The translations under genes and the position numbers were made by a program. DNA of 35,207 bases from UBA1731 sp964567665. Lineage in GTDB: Bacteria > Verrucomicrobiota > Kiritimatiellia > RFP12 > UBA1067. The notes below the pieces were generated by a model. That model had not been told where the DNA came from, searched no databases, and saw only the letters and a list, made by a program, of their open reading frames with translations. Below are positions 15,520-23,460 of the stretch, piece by piece (the first letter of the stretch is position 1; each line of letters begins with the position of its first letter). The stretch spans positions 1 to 35,207 of the forward strand of contig CAZMNN010000025.1 of assembly GCA_964567665.1 (NCBI GenBank), read 5' to 3'.

Positions 15520-16566
15520 ATGGATATGCCTACCTCGGCCCTTACGGGTCTTACGCTCAAGGATCTCTTCGATGCAGGTCTGCACTTCGGCCACCAGACG
15601 AAGCGCTGGAACCCGAAGATGAAACCCTACATCTTCGACAAGCGCAACGGCATCCACATCATCGACCTCACCCAGACGGTCACGCTCATCGATGAGGCCG
15701 CCGAATTCCTCAAGAAGACCGTTCTTGACGGCAAGAAGGTGCTTTTCGTCGCCACCAAGAAGCAGGTGCAGGAGCTGGTCAAGGCCGCTGCGGAGGATTG
15801 CGGACAGTACTACATGACCGAGCGCTGGCTCGGTGGTACGCTCACCAACTCCAAGACGATTCGCGGATCGGTGAAGCGCATGCGCCAGATTCAGGCGATT
15901 GCCCGCCAGAACAACGGTGAGCTCTCCAAGCACAAGCAGGAGGCCTCCATGCTCCGCCGCGAGCTCCAGAAGCTTGAGAGGAACCTCACGGGCATTGCGG
16001 ACATGGCTGACCGTCCCGGCGCCGTGTTCGTGATCGACGTCTGCCGCGAAGCGAACGCCGTCAAGGAGGCTGTGCGTCTCGGCATCCCGGTTGTCGCCCT
16101 CGTGGACTCCAACGCCAACCCCGATCCGATCGACTACGTGATTCCCGGCAACGACGACACCGTCAAGGGCGTGGAGCTTGTGGTCAACGGCATCGTGAAG
16201 GTGATCAAGCAGGCGAACGACGAGTATTCCGCAAAGGCCGCTGAAGAGGCCGCGAAGCGCAATCAGGAGCGCAAGGATCGCGAAGCCGCCGAGAAGGCCG
16301 CTCGCGCTGAGCGCAAGGCCAAGGCGACGGCCGAGCGTGCCGAGAAGGGCGAAGCTGCGGTCAAGACCGCTGTGCGCGGCAAGAAGGCCGGTTCCCTCTC
16401 CAACGCCGTGAAGCAGGCCGCCCGTGCTGCGAAGGAGGCCGCCGAGTCCAAGGCTAAGGCTGAACTCGCCGCCAAGCGCGCCGCCGGTGTCGCCGCCGCT
16501 GAAGCAGCGGTCGCCGCCGAAGCTCCGGCTGAAGCTCCGAAGTCCGATGCACCTGCCGCCGAGTGA
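15520..16566 (+). CDS. rpsB: 30S ribosomal protein S2 with a long Ala/Lys-rich C-terminal extension
   Basis: A 348-residue S2. The core (about residues 10-232) has the family features: LFDAGLHFGHQTKRWNPKM, YIFDKRNGIHIIDL, VLFVATKKQ, RWLGGTLTN, VFVIDVCREANAVKEA and PVVALVDSNANPDPIDYVIPGNDD. A normal S2 ends shortly after this. Here about 115 more residues follow, almost entirely Ala, Lys, Glu and Arg (for example AAKRNQERKDREAAEKAARA), likely a long helix or coiled coil, then an Ala-Pro-rich tail ending PAAE. AAAGGAA precedes the ATG. It is followed 48 bases later by tsf, the conserved pair. The extension may reach along the ribosome surface or bind RNA; that is inference. Confidence 0.97.
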   Translation: MDMPTSALTGLTLKDLFDAGLHFGHQTKRWNPKMKPYIFDKRNGIHIIDLTQTVTLIDEAAEFLKKTVLDGKKVLFVATKKQVQELVKAAAEDCGQYYMTERWLGGTLTNSKTIRGSVKRMRQIQAIARQNNGELSKHKQEASMLRRELQKLERNLTGIADMADRPGAVFVIDVCREANAVKEAVRLGIPVVALVDSNANPDPIDYVIPGNDDTVKGVELVVNGIVKVIKQANDEYSAKAAEEAAKRNQERKDREAAEKAARAERKAKATAERAEKGEAAVKTAVRGKKAGSLSNAVKQAARAAKEAAESKAKAELAAKRAAGVAAAEAAVAAEAPAEAPKSDAPAAE

Positions 16567-16614
16567 TCGGCCGGACACGGAAAAGACAAACGGAAACAGA
16601 AAGGATTTTTCGAG

Positions 16615-17463
16615 ATGGAAATCACGATAGCGATGATCAAGGAACTCCGTGAGGCGACGTCCGCCGGCATGGGTGCCTGCAAGGATGCCCTCAAGGCAGC
16701 CGGCGGCGACATGAAGGAAGCGATCAAGTACCTTCGCGAGAAGGGGCTTGCTGTCGCCGCCAAGCGCGTCGACAAGGAGTCCAAGGAAGGCATCATCGCG
16801 GCAGCTGCCGCCGCCGACGGAAAGACGATGGCTCTCGCCGAAATCAACTGCGAGACCGACTTCGTCGCGAAGACGGACGCCTACAAGGAATTCTGCGCCA
16901 AGGCGGCGCAGGTCGCCCTTGAGGGCAAGGATGTCGCGGAGACGCTGAAGGACGACTACCAGATGCTTCTCACCAAGACCGGCGAGAACGTGAAGATCCG
17001 CCGCACCGAGCGCTATCAGCTTGAAGGCACGGGCATCCTCTCCAGCTACATCCACATGGGCGGCAAGATCGGTGTGCTCGTTGAGCTTGCGACGCCCTGC
17101 GAGAAGTGCGCGGCATCGGCGGAACTTGCCGAAGCGGCTCACATGGTCTGCCTCCAGATTGCGGCGAACTCCCCGAAGTACATCAAGCCTGAGGACGTTC
17201 CGCAGGCGGAGATCGATGCAGAGCTTGAGATCAAGCTCAATGCGCTCAAGGAGCAGAAGGGCAAGCTTCCTCCCGAGCAGGCGCTCGCCGGCATCAAGAA
17301 GGGCATGGCCGCCAAGTTCTGCACCCAGATCTGTCTGCTCAAGCAGGATTACGTGGCGAATCCCGATCTCACCGTCGAGAAGTATCTCGATGGCGTGTCG
17401 AAGGCCTGCGGCGGCGCACCGATTGAAGTGAAGCGCTTTGCGCGTCTTCAGCTCGGCGCCTGA
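16615..17463 (+). CDS. tsf: Translation elongation factor Ts
   Basis: A 282-residue guanine-nucleotide exchange factor for EF-Tu. The N-terminal UBA-like helix pair carries the family motif LREATSAGMGACKDAL, followed by EAIKYLREKGLAVAAKR. The core has the signature EINCETDFVAKTDAYKEF (around residues 78-95, with the TDFV exchange motif), then GTGILSSYIHMGGKIGVLVEL. The C-terminal dimerisation part ends QLGA. An AAAGGA site precedes ATG 16615. A strong intrinsic terminator follows, so pyrH and frr, which often come next, are not in this operon. Confidence 0.98.
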   Translation: MEITIAMIKELREATSAGMGACKDALKAAGGDMKEAIKYLREKGLAVAAKRVDKESKEGIIAAAAAADGKTMALAEINCETDFVAKTDAYKEFCAKAAQVALEGKDVAETLKDDYQMLLTKTGENVKIRRTERYQLEGTGILSSYIHMGGKIGVLVELATPCEKCAASAELAEAAHMVCLQIAANSPKYIKPEDVPQAEIDAELEIKLNALKEQKGKLPPEQALAGIKKGMAAKFCTQICLLKQDYVANPDLTVEKYLDGVSKACGGAPIEVKRFARLQLGA

Positions 17464-17505
17464 GCCGGGCTGCAGCAATTCGGCTGTTGCGCCGGACTGT
17501 GAAAC

Positions 17506-17536
17506 GGGGCGTCCGCAAAGGACGCCCCCGCTTTTT
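17506..17536 (+). terminator. Intrinsic terminator after tsf
   Basis: GGGGCGTCC at 17506-17514 pairs perfectly with GGACGCCCC at 17520-17528 around GCAAA, followed by CGC and five T. This ends the rpsB-tsf unit. Confidence 0.85.
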
Positions 17537-17629
17537 GCCGGTTGCCGGCGGCATCGCGCCGCCATATGGATAGCCTCATTCCGCAGATCGCAGACAGCGC
17601 AATTTTCGCATCCGGTGCGTTCGCCCCGT

Positions 17630-17657
17630 TTGAATCTTGCGTTGGATGTGGTATAAT
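17630..17657 (+). promoter_or_regulatory. aspS promoter
   Basis: TTGAAT at 17630-17635, 16-base spacer ending TGG, TATAAT at 17652-17657, followed by TCCGCCC. It gives a leader of about 35 bases before aspS. Confidence 0.82.
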
Positions 17658-17696
17658 TCCGCCCGTTTTTTCAAGCAGGAAAAGAATAATACGACA

Positions 17697-19499
17697 ATGC
17701 ATCCCTACCGTACGCATACATGCAATGAACTCCGCGCCACTGACGCAGGCAAGACAGTCCGCCTTTCCGGCTGGATGTTCCGTCTCCGCGACCACGGCGG
17801 CATACTTTTCGTGGATCTCCGCGACCACTATGGACTGACACAGATTGTAGTCCATCCCAGCCGCAGCTTCTTTGGCCTTGTGGAGAAGGCCCATCTTGAA
17901 TCCGTGATAACGGTGACGGGTGAGGTGAAGCTGCGCACGGCGGACACGGTCAATCCCGACCTTCCCACCGGCGAAATCGAAATCGAGGCCAACGAACTCG
18001 TGATGGAGTCCGCATCTGGCGTCACGCCGATCTACGTCCCTGACGAGAAGGCCGACGAATCCGAGGATGTGCGCCTCAAGCACAGGTATCTCGACCTTCG
18101 CCGCGAAAAGCTTCACCGCAACATCATTCTCCGTTCCGACGTCATCCGCTTCCTGCGCGAGCAGATGTGGGAGAAGGGCTTTCACGAGTTCCAGACGCCC
18201 ATCCTCACAGCGTCATCTCCGGAGGGCGCACGCGACTATCTCGTGCCGAGCCGCATACATCGCGGAATGTTCTACGCGCTTCCGCAGGCGCCGCAGATGT
18301 TCAAGCAGCTGCTTATGGTCTCCGGGTTCGACAGGTATTTTCAGATTGCGCCGTGCTTCCGTGACGAGGCTGCCCGCGCTGACCGTTCGCCGGGCGAGTT
18401 CTACCAGCTCGACATCGAAATGAGCTACGTCACGCAGGATGAGATATTCTCCGTAGTCGAGGATGTGGTCTCCAAGACGTTCCGCAAGTTCTCGACGTGG
18501 GAGTGCAACGCGGCGCCGTGGCCGCGCATCAAGTACCGCGATGCGATGATGGTGTACGGCAGCGACAAGCCGGATCTCCGCAATCCGCTCAAGTGGATCG
18601 ACATGAGCGACTTCTTCTCGAAGGCGGACTTCAAGGCGTTCGCGGCCTGCGTCGCCGGCGGCGGTCTTGTGAAGGGACTTCTCGTCAAGGGAATCGTCGG
18701 CGTGGAGACGCGCACGTGGTTCGACAAGCGCGAGGCGTACGTCAAGGAGAACGGCGGCAAAGGACTTGGCTACATCTCCTGGACGAAGGAGGGCGAACTG
18801 AAGGGCCCGATCGCTAAATTCCTTTCCGCTGCGCAGCTGGAGGAGATGAAGCGCATCTCCGGAATGGAGCCGGGTGACGCCCTCTTCTTCATGGCCGCTC
18901 CTATCGACGAGTGCCACCGCCTCTCCGGGCTTGTGCGCACGGACATAGCGGATCACATGACGAACGACATCCGCGAGAAGAACTGCTACAAGTTCTGCTG
19001 GATAGTGGACTTCCCGTTCTTCGAGAAGGATCCAGAGACCGGGAAGACGATCTTCTCGCACAATCCGTTCTCAATGCCGCAGGGCGGACTTGAGGCGCTT
19101 GAGACGAAGAATCCGCTTGAGATCGAGGCGTACCAGTATGACGTCGTCTGCAACGGAATCGAACTTTCGTCCGGCGCCATCCGCAACCACCGCATCGACA
19201 TCATGGAAAAGGCGTTCGAGATTGCCGGATATCCGAAGGAGGTCGTCCGCCAGAAGTTCGGATGCCTGTACAATGCGTTCCAGTACGGCGCACCGCCGCA
19301 TGGCGGCATCGCGCCCGGCGTCGACCGCATGGTTATGCTCCTCACGGATACGCCGAACATCCGCGAAGTGATTGCGTTCCCGATGAACCAGAAGGCGCAG
19401 GATCTCATGATGAACGCGCCGAACTACGTCACGGAGCAGCAGCTCCGCGAGCTGCACATCAAGGTGCGCGGCACGAACGAGACGAAAGCCGAGGCGTGA
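17697..19499 (+). CDS. aspS: Aspartyl-tRNA synthetase (bacterial type)
   Basis: A 600-residue class IIb synthetase. ATG 17697 starts the canonical MHPYRTHTCNEL; the longer frame from 17637 would run through the promoter. An N-terminal OB-fold anticodon domain (about 1-110, with VRLSGWMFRLRDHGGILFVDLRD) is followed by motif 1, motif 2 (CFRDEAARADRSPGEFYQLD), a GAD insertion (about 285-425) typical of the bacterial enzyme, and motif 3 (GGIAPGVDRMVM). Whether it is discriminating or also charges tRNA-Asn cannot be judged from this window. The last four bases (GTGA) overlap the start of the membrane protease gene. Confidence 0.97.
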   Translation: MHPYRTHTCNELRATDAGKTVRLSGWMFRLRDHGGILFVDLRDHYGLTQIVVHPSRSFFGLVEKAHLESVITVTGEVKLRTADTVNPDLPTGEIEIEANELVMESASGVTPIYVPDEKADESEDVRLKHRYLDLRREKLHRNIILRSDVIRFLREQMWEKGFHEFQTPILTASSPEGARDYLVPSRIHRGMFYALPQAPQMFKQLLMVSGFDRYFQIAPCFRDEAARADRSPGEFYQLDIEMSYVTQDEIFSVVEDVVSKTFRKFSTWECNAAPWPRIKYRDAMMVYGSDKPDLRNPLKWIDMSDFFSKADFKAFAACVAGGGLVKGLLVKGIVGVETRTWFDKREAYVKENGGKGLGYISWTKEGELKGPIAKFLSAAQLEEMKRISGMEPGDALFFMAAPIDECHRLSGLVRTDIADHMTNDIREKNCYKFCWIVDFPFFEKDPETGKTIFSHNPFSMPQGGLEALETKNPLEIEAYQYDVVCNGIELSSGAIRNHRIDIMEKAFEIAGYPKEVVRQKFGCLYNAFQYGAPPHGGIAPGVDRMVMLLTDTPNIREVIAFPMNQKAQDLMMNAPNYVTEQQLRELHIKVRGTNETKAEA

Positions 19500-20002
19500 A
19501 GCTTGCGCTGAAGTGGTTCCTGCCGATTGCATCGGCGGCAATGGGGCTTGCTTGGATTTCCGAGCAAGCCGCGTTGCTTATGGGGTTCAATCCGCCGCCG
19601 CAGGATCTCGTAAGGCTCTTCTCCGATCCGAACACCGCCTGGAGCGTCAAGGCGAAATTCGCGTTCGTCGCCGTTGTCGTTGCGCCTGTTGTTGAGGAGA
19701 TGGTGTTCCGCATGGGGCTGTTCAACCTCTGCCGGTGGATCGGACGCAAGGTGCACAACCGGACGGGAAAGACCGCAGACTTAGCCGACGGCCCGTTCCC
19801 TGTTGCATCGGCGCTCGTCTCCGGCGTTGTGTTCGCGGCTGTGCATCTGCACGCCGCAACGTTTGTTCCGCTGTGGTTTCTCGGAGTGGCATTTGCATGG
19901 CTCTACTGGAAATCCGGCACGATACGTTCATCGATGACGTGCCATCTCCTTTTCAATCTCGTGAATCTGATGCTTTGTCTCCTTGTCGGCGTCGAGACGT
20001 GA
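19496..20002 (+). CDS. CPBP-family intramembrane metalloprotease (CAAX-protease-like)
   Basis: A 168-residue membrane protein that begins with GTG in a four-base overlap with the aspS stop. It has about four hydrophobic segments. The three conserved CPBP/Abi motifs are present: EExxxR in APVVEEMVFRMGLF, FxxxH in FAAVHLHAA, and HxxxN in HLLFNLVN, so the glutamates and histidines needed for catalysis are intact. Members cleave or process membrane proteins; several act in bacteriocin immunity. It is shorter than many homologues, which often carry extra N-terminal helices. Coupling to aspS is probably for expression only. An upstream in-frame ATG at 19262 lies inside aspS and is rejected. Confidence 0.87.
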   Translation: MKLALKWFLPIASAAMGLAWISEQAALLMGFNPPPQDLVRLFSDPNTAWSVKAKFAFVAVVVAPVVEEMVFRMGLFNLCRWIGRKVHNRTGKTADLADGPFPVASALVSGVVFAAVHLHAATFVPLWFLGVAFAWLYWKSGTIRSSMTCHLLFNLVNLMLCLLVGVET

Positions 20003-20014
20003 CGAGATGCGCCG

Positions 20015-20046
20015 AAACCGCGAATTTCGGTTTACGTTGTTTTTTG
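20015..20046 (+). terminator. Possible terminator before rpsP
   Basis: AAACCG at 20015-20020 and CGGTTT at 20028-20033 form a six-pair stem with a seven-base loop, followed by ACGTTG and a T-rich tract. The stem is short, so this is tentative. Confidence 0.4.
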
Positions 20047-20075
20047 TTGCATTCGTCGGCGTGATATGGTATCTT
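20047..20075 (+). promoter_or_regulatory. rpsP-rplS promoter
   Basis: TTGCAT at 20047-20052, 17-base spacer ending TGG, TATCTT at 20070-20075, followed by ACACGCTC. This closely parallels the rpsB promoter (TATCCT then ACACGCCC). Confidence 0.78.
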
Positions 20076-20112
20076 ACACGCTCTCTTTCACCAAAACGAA
20101 CAGGAAGAAACA

Positions 20113-20418
20113 ATGGTTAAAATCAGAATGCGCCGCACGGGATGCAAGAATCACGCGGCCTACCGCATTGTGGCGGCGGACGAGCGTTCGCCCCGCGACG
20201 GCAAGTTCCTCGAGATCCTCGGCTGGTATGACACGGCTCTCAAGGAGAACAACTTCAAGCTCGACCTCGAACGCGTCGAGCATTGGCTCAGCAAGGGTGC
20301 GAAGCCTTCGGAGACAGTCGCTTCGCTCATCCGCCGCGCCAAGAACCCTGCGCTCAAGCCCCATCACGCAGTCAAGGCGAAAGCCCCTGCGAAGAAGGCC
20401 GAGTCCCCCGCATCCTAA
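20113..20418 (+). CDS. rpsP: 30S ribosomal protein S16
   Basis: A 101-residue S16 with the canonical start MVKIRMRRTGCKNHAAYRIV, then DERSPRDGKFLEILGWYD and LDLERVEHWLSKGAKPSETV. The C-terminus is Ala/Lys-rich, as in many homologues. AGGAAG precedes ATG. In most bacteria rpsP is followed by rimM and trmD before rplS; here rplS follows after 21 bases. Confidence 0.97.
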   Translation: MVKIRMRRTGCKNHAAYRIVAADERSPRDGKFLEILGWYDTALKENNFKLDLERVEHWLSKGAKPSETVASLIRRAKNPALKPHHAVKAKAPAKKAESPAS

Positions 20419-20439
20419 CCTGAAGAAAGAAGGTCAGAA

Positions 20440-20808
20440 ATGGGTATCAAGATTCTTGACAAGATCAATGCAGAGCAGACGGCGAAGCTCGCGGAGAAGA
20501 ACTTCCCCGAGTTCAAGGCCGGTGACATCGTCCGCGTCTCCATCCGCGTGAGGGAAGGCGACAAGACCCGTCTGCAGGATTTCGAAGGCAAGGTTCTCGC
20601 GGTTGACAACGGCCGCAAGAATGCGTCGGGCAACTTCACGGTGTCCCGCGACAGCTACGGCGTCCGCGTCGAAAAGCTCTTCCCGTTCAACAGCCCCGCA
20701 ATCGAGAAGATCCGCGTGGTCAAGAAGGGAACCGCCCGCCGGGCGAAGCTCTACACCGAGCGCACGTTCTGCTCCCACAAGGCTGTCCGCAAGCTCGTCA
20801 AGAGATAA
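20440..20808 (+). CDS. rplS: 50S ribosomal protein L19
   Basis: A 122-residue L19. The diagnostic segments are FKAGDIVRVSIRVREGDKTRLQ, the loop FEGKVLAVDNGRKNASGNFTV with RDSYGVRVEKLFPFNSPAIEKI, and RRAKLYTE near the end. An AAGAAGG site precedes the ATG. It is separated from obgE by a stem-loop. Confidence 0.97.
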   Translation: MGIKILDKINAEQTAKLAEKNFPEFKAGDIVRVSIRVREGDKTRLQDFEGKVLAVDNGRKNASGNFTVSRDSYGVRVEKLFPFNSPAIEKIRVVKKGTARRAKLYTERTFCSHKAVRKLVKR

Positions 20809-20835
20809 TAGCGGGCGTCAGAAACGCAGGAGAGG

Positions 20836-20864
20836 CGGACGCCCGGACTGGTTCCGGACGTCCG
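20836..20864 (+). terminator. Stem-loop between rplS and obgE (weak terminator or attenuator)
   Basis: A 12-base arm at 20836-20847 pairs with 20853-20864 around CTGGT with a single mismatch. Only three T follow, and the obgE start is 11 bases further, so it may reduce rather than stop transcription, or may cover the obgE ribosome site. Confidence 0.5.
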
Positions 20865-20874
20865 TTTGCTTGAA

Positions 20875-22068
20875 ATGAAGACGAGAACTTTCATAGACCA
20901 GGTAGATGTCACTGTCCGTTCAGGCAAGGGCGGAGATGGTGCGGCGACGTTCCGCCGCGAGGCTCTCGTCATGTTCGGCGGTCCGGACGGCGGCGACGGC
21001 GGACGCGGCGGCGATGTGGTGTTCCGCGCAAGCAATCATGTGAATTCCCTTGTTTCGCTGTATTTCGATCCGCATCTTTTCGCGGAGGACGGCGTTCCTG
21101 GGTCTGGACGGAAATGCTATGGTCGGCGTGGACGCGACCGCATTGTGGACGTTCCGCCGGGGACGCTCGTCACAGATGCCGACACCGGGCTTCTCGTCGC
21201 CGACATCGTCGAGCCGGGCGCAAAGGTGATTGTCGCAAAGGGCGGGGCCGGCGGTTTCGGGAACGTACATTTCAAGAGTTCGGTCAATCAGGCACCGACC
21301 GAGCATACGCCGGGTGGGGCGGCGGAGGAGCGCCGTCTCCATCTGGAGCTCAAGACAATTGCCGATGCCGGGCTTCTGGGCTTCCCGAACGCGGGAAAAA
21401 GCTCTCTGCTCACGGCGGTTTCGGCGGCGACGCCAAAGATAGCCTCGTATCCGTTCACGACGCTCAACCCGATCGTCGGCACGATGGTGTATCAGGACTT
21501 CGCCAAGATACGCATTGCCGATGTCCCCGGAATAATCGAAGGGGCGTCGAAGGGCGTAGGTCTCGGCTTCGCCTTCCTCCGGCACCTTGAGCGCAGTCGC
21601 GTGATGGTGTACGTGATTGACATGGCGGGCACTGACGGACGCGAGCCGTGGGAGGACTATCGCATCCTTTCAAAGGAGATCGCCGACTACAACGAAGAGC
21701 TGCCGATGCGTCCGGCAATCGTCGTTGCGAACAAGATGGACTGCGCTGCGGCGCGAAAGAACCTGCGGCGGTTCATCAAGGAGACGGGCGTGACACCCAT
21801 TCCGCTCTGCTGCGAGGCAGCGAAGAAGGAGCTTCGCGAATACTCCGATCTGAAAGAATGGGACGGGCCGCTCGGCATCGAGGGCTTCAGGCAGGCGTTG
21901 CGTGACGTCGTGAAGCCGAAGACGCCCGCCGAAGAGCAGCCGGACATAGGGACCATGCCGGACACCACGGGTGACGAGATCCCCGCAGAGGCGATGAAGT
22001 TCGCGACGTTCCTCAAGCTTGATCCGCCGAAGAAGAAGTCGCATCCGTCTCGCGGCAACATTCATTGA
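20875..22068 (+). CDS. obgE: Obg family GTPase (ribosome assembly)
   Basis: A 397-residue GTPase associated with the large ribosomal subunit. ATG 20875 gives MKTRTFIDQVDVTVRSGKGGDG, the usual start of the glycine-rich Obg domain (about 1-155, with GPDGGDGGRGGDV and KGGAGGFGN). The G domain has the P-loop GFPNAGKSS at about 168, G3 DVPGIIEGA, G4 NKMD and a G5-like segment near CCEAAKKE. The last 60 residues are low in order and basic, ending RGNIH, with no clear OCT domain. A TTG at 20866 is also in frame, but the ATG is the conserved position. It is probably partly co-transcribed with rplS. Confidence 0.96.
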   Translation: MKTRTFIDQVDVTVRSGKGGDGAATFRREALVMFGGPDGGDGGRGGDVVFRASNHVNSLVSLYFDPHLFAEDGVPGSGRKCYGRRGRDRIVDVPPGTLVTDADTGLLVADIVEPGAKVIVAKGGAGGFGNVHFKSSVNQAPTEHTPGGAAEERRLHLELKTIADAGLLGFPNAGKSSLLTAVSAATPKIASYPFTTLNPIVGTMVYQDFAKIRIADVPGIIEGASKGVGLGFAFLRHLERSRVMVYVIDMAGTDGREPWEDYRILSKEIADYNEELPMRPAIVVANKMDCAAARKNLRRFIKETGVTPIPLCCEAAKKELREYSDLKEWDGPLGIEGFRQALRDVVKPKTPAEEQPDIGTMPDTTGDEIPAEAMKFATFLKLDPPKKKSHPSRGNIH

Positions 22069-22108
22069 ACCGTTTATTGAAATGGCATTGTGAGAAGGAG
22101 GATAGACA

Positions 22109-23410
22109 ATGTTGCGTATAGTGGATTGGTCGGAAAAGGGGCGGCAGAGCAAGGTCGTCACTGAATTTCTTGAGCGCAGCGCGTTTCCTGAGGAGGCGGA
22201 GCGGGCGGCGTCCGAGGTTCTTGCGGACATCCGCGCAAGAGGCGACGCCGCCGTCGCAGAGTGCGTTGCAAGGTTTGAGGGGGCGAAGCTTTCGCCGGCT
22301 CGCTTCCGCATATCGCAGAAGGAACTCGACGGCGTGGACGCCACCGTGCCGTCAGACCTCAAACGAGCCGTCAAGGATGCCCACAGGCGGGTGATGCGCT
22401 TCTCCAAGGCATCTCTCCGTTCCGCTTGGACAATGAAGACGCCGCGTGGCGGAAGCGCGGGCGAGTTCTTTTCGCCGATGGATCGCGTTGGCGTGTACGT
22501 GCCGGGCGGCACTGCGCCGCTTGCGTCCACTTCGGTGATGACGGTTACGCTTGCCAAGGCGGCAGGTGTGAAGGAGATCGTCGCCTGCACTCCCGCCGGC
22601 AAAACGGGAGAGGTGAATCCGACGCTTCTCTATGCGCTCAAGCTTTCCGGTGCTACCGAGATATACCGCGTGGGCGGCATTCAGGCGATAGGCATGATGG
22701 CGTTCGGCACGAAGTCCTGCCGTAAGGTGCAGAAGATCGTAGGACCCGGCAACGCATACGTCACGGCGGCGAAGCGGCAGGTGTACGGATTTGTCGGAAT
22801 CGACCAGGTGGCAGGGCCGAGCGAGATTGCGGTGCTTGCGGATGGTTCCGTAAGCGCGAAATGGGTTGCCGCCGATCTGCTCTCCCAGGCCGAACACGGC
22901 AGCGGTTGGGAGAAATCGCTGCTCGTCACCCAGTCCCGCGAGTTTGCGGAGGAGGTCAAGCGTTCCCTTCTCGAACAGATGGAGACGCTCTCCCGCAAGG
23001 CGCTTGTGCAGCGCGTGATCGACCGGGGCGGCATCCTGTTCGCCGTCACGCCCGGTCTTGCCGAGGGGCTTGAGCTTGTGAACAGGTTCGCACCTGAGCA
23101 TTTTGAGATCATGTGCAGGGATTCTCTGAAGCTGATGAAGGGCGTACGCGCCGCCGGTGCGGTGTTCGCGGGCGCCTGGACTCCGGAATCCGCAGGCGAT
23201 TTCGTCGCCGGTCCGTCGCACGTGCTCCCGACCGGAGGTGCCGCGAACATGTTCAACGGTCTCACTCCCGACGATTTTCGTCGCCGCCACAGCTTTGTCG
23301 CGTTCACCAAGGCGGATCTTGAGGAGACCAAGGATACGATTGCGGCGTTTGCGGCCGTCGAGGGTCTTGACGCGCACGGACGCGCCGCTTCAATCCGCTT
23401 CGATGCGTGA
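22109..23410 (+). CDS. hisD: Histidinol dehydrogenase
   Basis: A 433-residue zinc enzyme oxidising L-histidinol to L-histidine with two NAD+. It has a strong AAGGAGG seven bases before ATG. The signatures are VGVYVPGGTAPLASTSVMT, KIVGPGNAYVTAAKR, DQVAGPSEIAVLAD and LLSQAEHGSG (zinc-ligand Gln and His), APEHFE (catalytic Glu-His) and GPSHVLPTGGAA. The late LDAHGRAA holds the remaining zinc ligand. It stands alone here, 40 bases after obgE and apart from hisBA, so the histidine genes are dispersed in this genome. No clear promoter is seen in the 40-base gap. Confidence 0.97.
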   Translation: MLRIVDWSEKGRQSKVVTEFLERSAFPEEAERAASEVLADIRARGDAAVAECVARFEGAKLSPARFRISQKELDGVDATVPSDLKRAVKDAHRRVMRFSKASLRSAWTMKTPRGGSAGEFFSPMDRVGVYVPGGTAPLASTSVMTVTLAKAAGVKEIVACTPAGKTGEVNPTLLYALKLSGATEIYRVGGIQAIGMMAFGTKSCRKVQKIVGPGNAYVTAAKRQVYGFVGIDQVAGPSEIAVLADGSVSAKWVAADLLSQAEHGSGWEKSLLVTQSREFAEEVKRSLLEQMETLSRKALVQRVIDRGGILFAVTPGLAEGLELVNRFAPEHFEIMCRDSLKLMKGVRAAGAVFAGAWTPESAGDFVAGPSHVLPTGGAANMFNGLTPDDFRRRHSFVAFTKADLEETKDTIAAFAAVEGLDAHGRAASIRFDA

Positions 23411-23441
23411 GTGCATCGGGACTGCGCGACGGTCTTGTGTG

Positions 23442-23450
23442 TGGTATAAT
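23442..23450 (+). promoter_or_regulatory. Extended -10 before the Bat-like operon
   Basis: TGG-TATAAT, hexamer at 23445-23450, then CCGCGCCC, with ATG at 23461. The expected first transcribed base is only a few bases before the ATG. No convincing -35. Confidence 0.65.
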
Positions 23451-23460
23451 CCGCGCCCAT

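Noticed and set aside
15490..17565. A 691-codon open frame on the - strand antisense to rpsB and tsf
   Set aside because: It mirrors two unmistakable + strand genes with strong codon bias; the predicted product is Leu/Gly/Arg/His-rich with no domain. It is a shadow frame.
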